Positions 21,309 through 33,789 of a stretch of 64,000 nucleotides of DNA are shown here, one piece after another. This DNA comes from Malus domestica. Taxonomy: Eukaryota > Streptophyta > Magnoliopsida > Rosales > Rosaceae. How positions within the stretch are numbered: the stretch's first letter is position 1; each line of letters starts with the position of its first letter. Under the pieces are notes generated by a model, which searched no databases, was not told the origin of the DNA, and saw nothing but the letters and a program-made list of their open reading frames with translations. Location: the NCBI RefSeq assembly GCF_042453785.1, contig NC_091677.1:27901501-27965500 (forward strand), given 5' to 3'. The translations under genes and the position numbers were made by a program.

Positions 21309-24153
21309 ATGTGGGCAGCTTCTTGCCTGGCATCATGCTGCGCTGCTTGCGCTTGCGATGCTTGCCGGACGGTGGTGTCAAGTATTAGCCGCCGGTCTGC
21401 TAGGATTGCTTACTGTGGGCTCTTTGCGCTTTCTTTGATAGTCTCATGGATTCTCCGTGAGGTTGCGGCTCCTCTCCTTGAAAAGATTCCTTGTAAGCCA
21501 CTTATTCCATCATTCCAATATTAGTCTGTGGTGTTATGTTATCATCTTATTTTCTGTACAAATGTTTTGAATGTATTGTAATGCTTTATAAGAAAATCAT
21601 AATAATATAGTGTCCTCCAATGAGTGAACAATTTTAACTTCCCATGGAAGTTTGACTACAACCGATGATGAGAACGATTATATTTCATCGGTCAGTTTTA
21701 GGTCAACTTTGAACTTGAGGAAATTAGAAATTACTTGGTTCTTGGGTTTAGTGGTATATCATATTTGGTGGTTGGACGTGACGCTAATCTCATATTGGTT
21801 TTTGATGCAGGGATTAATCAGTTTAATGAGACACATAACAGGGAGTGGTTTGAAACAGATGCAGTGCTTCGTGTTAGCTTGGGAAATTTTCTCTTCTTCA
21901 CTATTTTATCAGTTATGATGGTTGGTGTGAAGAATCAGAAGGATCCCCGTGATAGTTTGCATCATGGTGGATGGATGATGAAAGTTATATGCTGGTGTCT
22001 CTTAGTGATCTTCATGTTTTTTGTACCAAATGAGATTGTTAGCTTCTATGGTAAGCAGCATTAACTATCAGGGATTTGTTTTCGTTGTGCATGAAATTTC
22101 CACTTTTTCATCTTTGAATAGTTCCAAGCACTGTAAATATAATAACACTAGAAACGGATGAAATCCACGGTTAATTGTACTGTGGAAAATCTTTATGAAG
22201 TACCAATGTGTTTTATTAATCTTTATGGAGTACTAATAGCATTTGGATAAATCTGTTAATTCTACTGTGGAAAATCTTTTCAATTGTTTGACTAAATTTT
22301 AACAGTGAAATATCATGTTTGCAGAGACAATTTCAAAGTTTGGCTCAGGATTTTTTCTTCTTGTACAAGTTGTACTTCTGTTGGATTTTGTTCATGGATG
22401 GAATGACAAATGGGTTGGATATGATGAGAAGTTCTGGTTAGTTTATTATTTTCTTCATTATCTATTATTCAGGTTCATATTTCTACATTCTTTGGCTGAT
22501 TTTAACTTGTATCTTCATCGTTATACATAGGTACGTTGCACTTTTTGTTGTTTCTCTTGTTTGTTATCTGGCAACATTCGTCTTCTCTGGACTTCTTTTC
22601 CATTGGTTCACACCATCTGGACAAGACTGTGGGCTCAACACCTTCTTTATTGTCATGACTCTCATGTGTGTCTTCGTGTTTCTTATAGTGGCACTGCATC
22701 CTGCTGTAAGTTTGTATTTATGCATGTTTTTTATGCTTTCAATTACTCTTGTAGCCAATGATAATTGTTTATCAATAAAGTAACAGGAAAAGAATAAAAC
22801 AGCTACCATAATTGTATGATACTTGCATACATAGATGCAATTGAAAAACAAATTAAAAATGATATAATAAAACTTGTATAAGGTTGTGGGATTGTTGCAT
22901 TATTTGTTAGTGTCTTTATGAATGCAGAGAGACTAGTTATAGATTCAGTGATATACCAAAATTACAGAGCGCACATAGGCAATAAAATCCAGCCCTTATT
23001 TTATTTTATTTGTTTCAGGAGGAAATATGATAAATTGACACTTATTTAAGACTGTTTTGTAGATTACATAATTAACTGTCTGCTTGGGTTAAAACCACAA
23101 GAAATTTCACTTTCCAATTATAGATATGGCAGACTTGGTGATGAGCGAGGTTTTCTTTTAACTTGATTCAATTTATTACTCTCTCTGCATTCTGATGATA
23201 GCAGCACGTCTCCATATTAAATCCAGTTAACATAAAGAGTATACATGTTGCTTGGCTTCTTTGTACTGTAGTAACTTTAGTTATGAATTAACTCTTATAT
23301 TTTACACGCGTAGCCATGGTATATAGATGTGTGGAAATTCATTCTTGTTAGGGGGACCTTTATGGTTTCTGAATTATTATTTTAATGCTATACAGGTAAG
23401 CGGCAGCATTTTGCCAGCATCAGTTATATCTATGTACTGCACATACCTCTGCTACAGTGCACTTGCTAGTGAACCTAGGGACTATGAGTGCAATGGTCTT
23501 CACAAGCACTCCAAAGCTGTTTCCACTGGGACACTTACCTTCGGTTTGCTAACCACTGTTCTTTCTGTGGTGTATTCTGCTGTTCGTGCTGGATCCTCCA
23601 CGACACTTCTCTCCCCACCAGGTTCTCCCCGCGCAGGTAATTATCTATGGAACCATTAGAACTCTTGGTTTGTTTCGAGATGTGAAACTTTTCTATACTA
23701 TATGAGAAAAATGTGTTTAAACTGTCCTTTCCAAAGGTTGGTTATGTTGATTTTGTTTCTTGAACAATTTTATTTGATGTTTGGTTGCATTGAAAGGCTA
23801 TGCGGTTTTCGTCATGCAAAAAACTGATACACCTTTTTGTTATTTTTTTCTTTTCTGGCAAAGGCGCTGGAAAGCCTCTGCTTCCATTAGACAAGGTTGA
23901 TGAACACAAAGAAAAAGAGAAGTCCAAGCCAGTGTCATATTCGTATTCGTTTTTCCACATAATCTTCTCTCTTGCTAGTATGTACTCGGCCATGCTTCTG
24001 ACAGGGTGGTCAACCTCTGTTGGGGAGAGTGGGAAGTTGGTGGACGTTGGGTGGCCATCTGTGTGGGTGAGGATGGTGACTAGTTGGGCAACTGCAGGTC
24101 TCTACATCTGGTCTCTTTTGGCTCCTATTCTGTTTCCCGAGAGGGAATTCTGA
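21309..24153 (+). CDS. SERINC/TMS1 family multi-pass membrane protein
   Basis: Six exons: 21309-21492, 21811-22050, 22325-22436, 22531-22705, 23396-23636 and 23864-24153. All introns are GT-AG; the total of 1242 bases gives 413 residues. Family members are endomembrane or plasma-membrane proteins linked to serine incorporation into phosphatidylserine and sphingolipids; more recent work treats them as lipid scramblases. The plant role is poorly defined. The start is cysteine-rich (WAASCLASCCAACACDACR), as in the family. About ten hydrophobic helices follow, with the conserved LLDFVHGWNDKWV near residues 160-172 and a cytosolic loop SPPGSPRAGAGKPLLPLDK before the last two helices. The C-terminal core contains MYSAMLLTGWSTS and ends LLAPILFPEREF. 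The gene looks intact and functional. Confidence 0.95.
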
Positions 24154-24390
24154 GGCCCGACACCACCAAATGGGAGAAAAAGGTTTGCTCATTGACGTCA
24201 TTAAGTATATGTATTGTGTGTATGCTGCTTCTATTGTACTTAAAAAGTACTATCAACTATGTAAATAGAATGGCTTGTGCTTGACTTTTAGAATAACCAA
24301 ATCTTGTTGGAAAAACTGCATGGTATTGAGCTTGACAATATTATCTTTTGATGTCCCAGAAAATTTCTGTGTTTATTTTTATCTGTGCAT

Positions 24391-24431
24391 ATGGTTCGAC
24401 CTCACTTAGTGGGAGAAGACTTTGTTGTTGT
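24391..24431 (+). repeat. Short RTE/SINE 3' tail remnant
   Basis: GGTTCGACCTCACTTAGTGG followed by AAGACTTTGTTGTTG matches the tail motif at 7861-7913. It lies about 240 bases after the SERINC stop, perhaps in its 3' UTR. Confidence 0.5.
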
Positions 24432-25218
24432 ATGCATATGGTTTGTACACAACCCGAATGCCTTTCGTTTAGCGGGATGTTTTGAAAGTGCAAAATTTGA
24501 TTGCTAGAGTTACAAAATGCGGTGTCACGAAGATTGCGTTGACTCATCAAGTTATTTGAAGGGATCATCTTTACAAAACCATTTAGTCATCGAACAATAA
24601 CATACAAAACAGACAAATAACACAATGTTTCTAGCAAAGTGGACGGTCACGATGATAAGAAAGGTTTTCGGATGCAGGATATATGCTCTTAACCAATTGA
24701 GTTGCAAATTCCTTGCAAGGAAGGAACAAAGTTAGGGGTCCCCTGCAAGATGGGTTTTTTCGTCGTGAGTGCGAGAGAGAAAGAAGGTGACCATGGTTTG
24801 AGGTATGCAGGAGAGAGATGTAAGAGTTGCAGAGACAATGAAGGAAATGGAGTTGGGTTTCGACGAATACATATCAACACGAAATCTTATACAAAAATGA
24901 AGGTTGGAAATAAATTTCAGTTGCCATTCATAATAATACCAAAAATCGGATGGCATGAGATATCATTTGAAAAAAACAGAGGACTTTAACATTAACATCC
25001 AAAGAAAACTGGAGTACGAAAAGAATGTTACACTTTAAAATCCAATTTGAAAAAAAGAAAAGAAAAACAATTACTATTTAATTAAATTCATTTTCTGGCG
25101 GACATTAAGTCGCTCCAAACACTCCACGCACCGCCTTCAGCGACAAGGATGCGGATTCAAACCAATAAAACCATGAATCCAATGGGTTAAAGTATAACTG
25201 GGTGTTTAAAACAATCAT
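24432..25218. other. Spacer between convergent SERINC and RAD23 genes
   Basis: Includes the 3' UTR of RAD23 near 25100-25218. No other gene recognised. Confidence 0.5.
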
Positions 25219-28200
25219 TCAGTCCTCGAAATCTCCAGCGTTCTCCAATAGGTAGTTGGCTGCCAGTTCCTCGTTGCGATCGCACGCCAGAAAAGCCTCA
25301 ATGACCAACGCTCTGTCAAATCCCATCGCCTCAAGCTGTAAAAGGGAATGCCAAACTAATCAATATTTATGAAAAGATTATGTAGCAGTTGTTAGGAACA
25401 GAGAGAATACATACTCGTTCAATGGCCTCCTGCTCGGCAGGGGTTACATTGATGGCATGAGGCAAATCTTGGTCAGGACCGTCAGCCTGATCAAATATGT
25501 CACTGGAAGATGGGGCAATCTTATAAGAAATACAAGTCATGATATTGACAAGTTCTATAGAAACATAAACCCATGAAGATACGGTAAGCTTTAACATGCC
25601 CCAAAGCAAATCCAAGGGATGGCTCAGAGCCTCGGAAGATAAGTGGGTGGAGGAAAAGTACTTGATGAGCAAGCAATTGTGTAACTGGGCCCTTGTTTAT
25701 TACTAAAATGTACCAAATTCATATGTCAATACTCACCCTTCAGAACCCTCAACAGGTTCATTTATTAACTGAAGGAACTCAGTATGGTGCTCCTGAATTA
25801 ATCTTAAAAGCTGGGGGTTTTGCTTTCCGAGCTCCTGCAGCATGGGCTGTAACAGAAGCAACACGAAACTATTTAACACATTTATAAGAAACCATCACAA
25901 TATTTAATGTCAAAGACGTAAAGCAAATGCAGACCTGCAAAATTTGTGGGTTTGATTGCACCATTGAGCGCAGTGCTTGGAACTATGATGGAAACAGGAA
26001 AAAGGTAAAGCAAACCTTTCAGCACCGCACGTTAATAAGGCAAGCAAATCAAACTCAAATATAAACCATTAAGATGAGACAGTTTAGCCAAACGCGGCTT
26101 GCAACAGAGGAAAAACATGTCCTCAACTTCTTTGAAAATCCAAGATTAAATAAGAATAAGAAAGGGATGGGAACAATGTACAATAATCTACTATCCCCTC
26201 ACTGCATGACCCATCTACCCTATCTGCACATTTCTGTGATTCATGAGAACCGAACCAGTTTACACATTATCACAAAATTTCCAAATAAAAAAAATGATAC
26301 TTGTGGTTTTCCATATACGTCAAGTTTAATCCTGCGGTTTCAATTTGTCAGCCTCACCTTTGCGTTTTTGTTTATATTTATGGTACCAAACATAAACCAA
26401 GGAGAGACTGACAAAATTGATACCACATGACTAAATTTGACATATTAGGCCAATTGTTAACATAGTCAAGTAATACTATCATAAAAATGTCTGCAAGTTT
26501 AATCATGTTTATGTGATCGTTTATAATATCAATATCCAATATACAAAAAGTACACCATAGCTGGGATACAATATAACAGCAAGTTTACCTGGCGATTATT
26601 CCTAAGGAAGTCGAGGGATCCAAGGGCCCCAGCGCCAGCACCAGAGAGTGTTTCCTGAAGGATTCCAGTTTAGATACAATGTCTCAATAAATGTACAAAA
26701 ACCATCAAACAAGCCTGAGTCTTTACCTGAGGAAACATATTCAAAGGAGCAGAGTTAGGCGCTCCAGAGACGGGGGCAACATCAGTTGCCTGACTTGCAG
26801 GGAAATTACCTACAGGAACTGCAACTTCTGTTGTTTCTGGTATACTCTGAAGAACAGTATGTCAGCAGCTACACAATAGATCAACATCAGAGCAACAAGT
26901 TTAAGAGACATACAGAGTACAAGTAGTCCACTGCTCGCTCCGGATTGTTATAAGCTGCTCGTAAGGCGCGTGTAACTGTTTCTTTGTCCCAGTTGCCACC
27001 ACCCATATCCATTATTTGTTGAATAGTCTGCTCAAGATTAGTACCAGCGACTAAAGTTGAAGCAGCTTGACCATAGGTATCACTATGCGCACTGCAGTTG
27101 TAACAGAGGGACTTAAGATCGTTATGTTATACCATAATACCAATAAAAGTATTAAACTATGGCAAGAGGAACCCAACTCTGTTATTTTGAGTCAAACTAT
27201 AGAGAAAAAAAATGAAAAGAGGATAATAAGAGCACTTTCTTGAAGCAGCCAATGTACCAACAAGGATAGTTCATTCACTAAACCCTAATTCACAATTGAA
27301 CATATAGTGGCCTCCTAATTCTTAACGAAACCTACACAAGTATCTGAGTGAGCATGCACAAGGTATAGACAGCATGGTTCACACGCTTAGCTCAGCTCAA
27401 GAACTTGACTTTAAGGCTCGTATGTTGTATTGAAAGTTGGGCACCAAATTCAACCTTAGTTTCTAATTACATGTCAATAGGACACACCACCATTCCACAC
27501 TGCCTTGTTCAAAAGTAACACAATGACTACATATACTCTCTTCTTCATATATAAACTTAAATAAAAGGTTCCAGGGGCTATACAAGTAATACAAGGCAAA
27601 AATCATTAAGAAAAAACCAATGGAGGCTACAAGAGGAAAGAGAGACAACTCTAGTTATCCACACGAGTAGGAGTGTCAAAAGATGAGCCTTTAACTCAAA
27701 CAAACGATTCCCATCAAAAGATGCTCGGTAAAGTCCACTTTAATTGATGTACTTGACACCTTAGTAACAACTGCAACTTAATGCAAGCATCATATGCAAC
27801 AATCTAAGGTAAATCAAATTTTAACCATTTACACATACAAGTTATTTGTACAACATATTGTTAAATATAACGTCAGGATAAAGTACAATACCTAGAAGTG
27901 TCTGGAGCAGATGTGGTACTGTGCAAGGGTCTGCGGCAGCACGAAAAGTAAAAGTATGAATCTAATTTAATATGAACACAATTTCAAAAGGTTGCTTGTC
28001 ATGTAAACTCACGGTTCTTGTATGGGAGCTTCAGATCTGTTTGTAGAATTTGTGGTTGGTGGAGTTGTAGGAGGATTTGTAGAGGGAGGCTGCAACATAG
28101 AGATACAACATTTAGCCTATACATGAATAATATACCCAAAAGTAAATTAACAAATGCCTAGCAACTAATATTGAGAATAATACCTGAGAAGAAGAAGACC

Positions 28201-30642
28201 CTGCTAAGCCTGAAGTTTTATTCTGTGAAAATTTCCAGAAAGAAAACTTTAGAAAGAATGGTAGGAACAATAGCATATGCACATTGCAGAGAAAGCAAAC
28301 AATCTTGATTAATGTCTTTTCTCCATGTTTCAGAATACGGTTAACCAACATGTTAAATAATCGATTACGATAAATTCATCCGGATTCTGCAGTTTTTTTT
28401 AGTATTTTTCCTGTCCCATATTCTACTAATCAGGGTGTTAATAATAATCCTGCCCCTCTAATTAGAAACATAGTCTATTTTAAAAAACAGAACAATGTAG
28501 GGAACAAGTTGACCAATAGTCTAGTTAGAAGATGCTAGCTAAACAATTCAACAAAGACAACAAACTCAACTAAACAACAAAGATGCATGGCAGCAGACTA
28601 ACAAAAAACTAATGTACCGCAACAAGCCTGAAAAGAACTATTCCTAAGTTCTGAAAATGCAAATACCAAAAGGGAAGCCAAAACCAAATTAATCCCATTG
28701 AAGATCCATCTCCTTGTCCCTTGCTCCCCTAAGAAATTCTTCCATTCCTCTACATCTGAACCACTCAAAGATTTCCATCAATGATATCAACATGGCTCGG
28801 TTTAAAAGGGTCCTCTCTTCCTTACCTAATTTCATTTTTAATATTTTCCTTCTACTTTTCTTCTCTCGGACCCCATCTCTCCCTCTCACACTCACACACA
28901 TACCACCATAGTAGTACTTCTAATATAAATTACAAGATCATATATTTTTTTGCCGATTCATCATTTTATTCACTTAAGAAAAGGCCATAACCCTCTAAAA
29001 CTGGATTGATTCATGCACCGCATTCAGAAGAAAAGCCAAAAAAATTCTTTATTCGACACATTCATGGAAGCTCCACTAATTATACTGTTGTAATCATGCA
29101 GTCCATATCATGACAATTACTTTGAAATATTACTCACAAATGCCACCATGTTACTTTAGTTGCCAGAATAATCACACACATATCTTAAGCAATGTCAGAC
29201 TAACTACTTTGATTAAATCACAAATAATCCCAACTAATGAAATATGTCATCTTCCAGAATTAGAGGTGTGGAAACATGTGTATATTGCCTGATTTACTAA
29301 TCATTCCTCCGATATGAATGTTTAACCATTACTAATCACTCTCATATCCTAAGCATTTAAAATATCATAAATACCCTTGGTTAATTCCATATCGAAAAGA
29401 TGACAACTTCATTAAGGATGGATAAACAGTAAAAAAATAGTTTAAACTGAAAAATTACATGAACATGCGAAATCCCAGTAATTTATCCACATGGCCAGTT
29501 GAGCTAACCCAACCTTTCTTGTGATTTGCTTTCTTTGATCATTATCTATTCCCTTATATATAGATATTCACTATAAAAAAGAGCCCAATGACGCGGGCAT
29601 GAATGTGTGCCAGAAGGCACAGTACTAAAGTCGCGCACTAATTATAGTATATTCAAGTTTTTAGTAGAATAGTAAGGCATTACCATTTCTGTGTTTCTGA
29701 ACAACATAAATAGTTTCAAAGGATGGAAAGTAAGGGTAATCAAGATCAAACAAAACACATATGTCGGACTCAAATCTAGTAAAATCTAGATTATTACCGA
29801 TTCTCTGGCTAGAACTTGCCAAATACCCCTAATAATAAACATCTTTACTAATCTTATAACCATGAACTAAGCTTCCAAAGCTGACATGAAATCATACAAT
29901 TAATTAAGACATCAATCAATAAAAATTGGTTGCCGTATCTGAATAAGAGTTACTTTGATTGCAATAGCATATTGCCTTGGATTTAAGAGAGAATTACCTT
30001 GCTAAGCATGACAACAAGAAAACCGTCTTCTGTGACCTTGTTGTCAGCCAATGTGGTTTCGTCTTTCAAGACCTTCCCATTGTGAATCAGTAACTGCTGT
30101 CCACACGGGTAATTATCTTTTCCTTGTATATCCTCAATGTTCTTCTTCACAGCCATAACCTTGTATTCGAAGTAACAAAAGTACATTACGCGAATATTCA
30201 ATTTCAATTTTCTAATTATATCAAGCTTCTCTATAGGCTACAGCTATTCTTGTAAGCAATTATGCTAACGTGATATGCGAATAAACGGACATATAATTAA
30301 AATAAAATTTCGATATATATAAAGCAAAATTAACATTTCTTCCATTGGACAGGAATGTGGTTCCCAAAAGCGGAAAGAAAGAAGAAATTGGAAGTATTAC
30401 TCTGCATTGACATTGTGCAATTACTTGACAAGCAATAAGATATAAAAAGTTACAAAATCTCAATTTTCCTCAAGATTTTCTTTCCTTATTTTCTTACCAA
30501 CCAAACGGACTGAAGAGGAGCATGGAATTCAAATTTCAAAAAAAAAGTAAAAAGGGAGAAGAAGAAAGATGCTCACGGCGTCAGTGGGCTGAACCCTAAT
30601 TTCGAAATGGCTGCCCTTGAGGGTCTTTACAGTGAGCTTCAT
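25219..30642 (-). CDS. RAD23: RAD23 ubiquitin receptor / proteasome shuttle
   Basis: Twelve exons on the reverse strand: 30642-30577, 30159-29998, 28222-28184, 28089-28013, 27930-27892, 27091-26914, 26846-26727, 26654-26589, 25982-25935, 25846-25737, 25502-25415 and 25335-25219. All are GT-AG; 1110 bases give 369 residues, the usual length. RAD23 delivers ubiquitinated proteins to the 26S proteasome and stabilises the XPC/RAD4 damage sensor in nucleotide excision repair. Residues 1-76 are the ubiquitin-like domain ([17 protein letters not shown]) and exactly fill exons 1 and 2. A P/T/S-rich linker follows, then UBA1 (about 147-187, [17 protein letters not shown]), the XPC-binding/STI1-like segment (about 238-292) and UBA2 (about 325-365, [15 protein letters not shown]). 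Every domain is present and the gene looks intact. Intron 2 is 1.8 kb. Confidence 0.96.
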
Positions 30643-32354
30643 CTCGGCGGATTGGCAAGTCCAGAAACGACAGCGTCTCGATTGGCTTTAGAGAGAGAAA
30701 CAGAAAAACCCTAGAAAGCGAAGGCCGAAGCCTTTTAAGGCAACCGAGTGCAGGGAAGGAGCAGTGTACTGTGTCCCGATTTCATCTCCTTCGTAATAAA
30801 TACTGTAATGCACGAGAGGCGCACGTGACTTTTATGGAAATTGTACATAAGCCATAGGTGTAAAATCAATGGCTTAAATGTTAAAATGGTCATGTGTTTT
30901 AGTCTATCGGTCAATTTAGTCTATGTGTTTTCAATTTGGCCAAATTGATCCATGTGTTTACATATATTAGCTAATTCAAGACATTTCGTTAAAAAACAGT
31001 TAAAATTGACATGTCCTAAACGCATAGTACTCAAGTGAATTGAACGAAGTGTCAATTTCTAAAGATTGACATCTTATCTGTTTAGTGGGTGTAAATAAAA
31101 TTACACCATTGTCCTCTCACTTGCTTTACACATGTCAATTTTAACGATCCTATTCATAGACTTCTATATGTGTGGGTCAATATATATATATATATATATT
31201 TTTTTTTTAATAGAAGCGATAAAGTGTTTCATTATCAAGACCAACCAAATACAAGAGGTGTCAGGTGAGTATATTTGCTCCAGTGATTAATTTCTTAATT
31301 TAGAGATAATTCGCCCAAATCACAAATAATTTTAAGACCTTATACAACTAACGCAATAGGCCAACACAAGCAAGGATCCCAAAGTGAACCAGTAAAAAAA
31401 AAAGCAGAGGTGACAGATCAAGCAACTACACCCTCAAATACATAAAGCCATCATAAACAGCGAAGCCACTACAATCCCTGAAGTAACACAAAAGCTACTA
31501 AGCTAACTCGCTTCCAACGCTACAAGCAAAATACAACAAAAGGTAATTTAGCTAAAAGTCAATAAAAACTTTACTATTAAACCATATATCAATGCCACCA
31601 TTTTTGTTTTGGACTTAATCAATGATATATTTTTATTAATTAGGCATAAGTCAATGATGAATACCACATAGGCTTTAAGTCATTATAAATAGTTAGAATT
31701 TGAATATTCTATCATTCTCTCTCTTTCTCTCCTTATAAATGTCATATGGGTTTAAGCTATTATAAATACAGATTTAAATCCTCTCTGGATTAATTTTGTG
31801 GAGATCCTCCCGACCGATGGATCTCATCCATTGATGCAAATCTAATGACCAAAATCTCTTATCCTTCCTCTTTTTCCCTCAACTCTTCTCTTTCTCCCTC
31901 ACTTCGAAGCTTTCAACCTCAAACCACCAACTCTCCAAATTCCAAATTAAATTCAATCCCACCTCAAAATCAGCCACAACCCACCCAACCCACCCAACCC
32001 ACAACCGTCCTACCTTACCCTCTCAACCCACAACCGTCCTACCTTACCCTCTCAAAAATTAGCCATAGTACCACAAAACATCCCTCAATTGCAAGTCCCT
32101 CGACCTTAAAATCTTAGCTGATGTTAACGAAACAACAAAGAGAGGGGTCGTGCAAACCAATGTCTTCTAGTTGCAGAGATCTTTTTCATAACTATGGAAG
32201 AATTATAGAGAGAAAAATCTCAAAGATGAGGAAGAAGAAAGAGACGACAAATAACAAGCTAAAACAGTAAGGGATACCAAAAAAAAAAAATTAGACTTAG
32301 AGTACAGATGACCTGCAATTGAATTAGGTTTGTTAACAATGGTGGGGTGTGGGG
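30643..32354. other. RAD23 promoter side and spacer
   Basis: 30643-30830 is the presumed 5' UTR and promoter of RAD23. A (TA)n run at about 31179-31198 followed by T10 and then ATAGAAGCGATAAAGTG looks like the reverse-oriented 3' end of a LINE-type retroposon. 31845-32117 is a C/A-rich low-complexity stretch with small internal repeats (ACCCAACCC; ACAACCGTCCTACCTTACC twice). I do not call a gene there. Confidence 0.45.
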
Positions 32355-33660
32355 TGTTGGAAAATATTTGTATTTAGTTTTATTTTAGTATTTGGGTTTT
32401 GCTTGTTAGTTTAGGATTTGAGCCTATCCCATCCAAGTTAGGGTTTCTTAGGTTTAGTTTTCGATAAATATTGCTTGTAATTTAGTTTGAGAAACAAGCT
32501 AGTCACAATGTAGTCTCTTAGGGGGCGTTTGTTTGCCCCCTCACTAACTGTCACTGGACTAAACTGGACTAACTATTAGTCCAGTCTAGTGTTTGTTATC
32601 ATGCGGGACTAGTCTTAATGAGACTAGCCCGGACTCGCCTACACTAAAGGCTTCACTAAGAGGTCTTATTGAGGCCCTCCAAAAACTACGGGATTGCTAG
32701 TCCCGTCTCCCTCTTCTGCAAGCAGCGTCATGCGAACCCTCCCCCGCGCCTTTTCGTCACCGTGTCTGCTAGAAAACTCACCTTCATCTCTCTAAAACAG
32801 AAATCAGAAGTCACAGAAGATATTCCATTGAAAACTGACATTCATATCTCTAAAAACAAAGCAAAAACCAAGAACGGAAAAAAAGGGAAAAAAATTCACT
32901 TATTGCGCAATCAGCAGAGAAATCAAGAAGGAAGAAACTAAGAGAATCCACAGTTCTCTGCCCACTCCCAACACCTCATCACGCTCAGTTCAAGAACCAA
33001 GTCGTATATAGGTTCAACCACGACCTTAGTGGAGATAGAGAGGTTGGGGATTTTGAGTGAATTTTTGGGGTGGGGGATGAGATGGGTTTGTGGGAAGAGG
33101 AGGTGAGGAAGATTGGGGATTTCAGTTGCATCGTTGGTGAGGCAAATGAAAAGACTCTCTGCCATCACTTTGGTTGGGTTAGAGAGAGACGGTGGGAGGG
33201 AGAGAAAGGGCCAATGGGTGGGAGGGACAAAAATGGGGAAAGGGGAAAGGGGGCGGAAGGTTATAGGGATTGGGGAGGGATTAGAGAGATGATTCTAGAA
33301 GAAAAAAAAAAGGAAAAAGATAAAGTAATAATAAAATATTAATTAATATATATTAAATTATTATAAAATATTTTAATATTGCAATCCTACTTTTTAGTCC
33401 TACACTGCATCAAACGTTTCACTAAGCTAGTCAAACTTAGTCTAGTCTAAGCCAGTCCAGCTTAGTCCCTGAAGCCAGTCCATTCCGAGCTAATCCAGTC
33501 CGAGATAGTCTGGTGCAACAAACGCACCCTTAGGGTTTTGTAGCCATTCCGACATTCTCGTTTGTTTAATAATATTCTTATTACTTTGTTAGTCTTGTTC
33601 GTTACGCGTTCTGATACGTGCGAGGGAGAAAGAGGAGTTGAAAAGGAAGAGGCTTTGGCC
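32355..33660. mobile_element. LTR-like sequence interrupted by a MITE
   Basis: The sequence from TGTTGGAAAATATTTG at 32355 to 32520, resumed at 33533 after the MITE, has the look of a copia-type LTR: TG start, TTTAG/TTTATT-rich composition and a TTGTTCGTTACGCG segment near the far side. I cannot place its other end or find a partner LTR. The family and even the LTR nature are tentative. It is a fossil. Confidence 0.3.
32521..33529. mobile_element. PIF/Harbinger-type (Tourist-like) MITE, about 1.0 kb
   Basis: The left end GGGGGCGTTTGTTTGCC and right end (reverse strand GGGTGCGTTTGTTGCACC) are inverted repeats. The 3-base duplication TTA flanks at 32518-32520 and 33530-33532. Both ends carry subterminal repeats of an AGTCCAGTC/TAGTCC type. 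TTA duplications and GGG..GTTTG ends are typical of Harbinger. There is no transposase; the interior has short meaningless frames. Confidence 0.78.
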
Positions 33661-33789
33661 GTTGAATTTCTATTCTTATGGAATTGATCTTGAGAAGACT
33701 TAATCATATAAATAGTTAGAGCATGTATATTTTATTACTCTCTCTCACCCTTTGTTTACATGACCGAAGTCTACTCAACTAAAAACAAA

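Noticed and set aside
31845-32117. 90-residue proline/serine/threonine-rich protein
   Set aside because: Low-complexity repeats explain the open frame; no ortholog-like features, splice sites or promoter.
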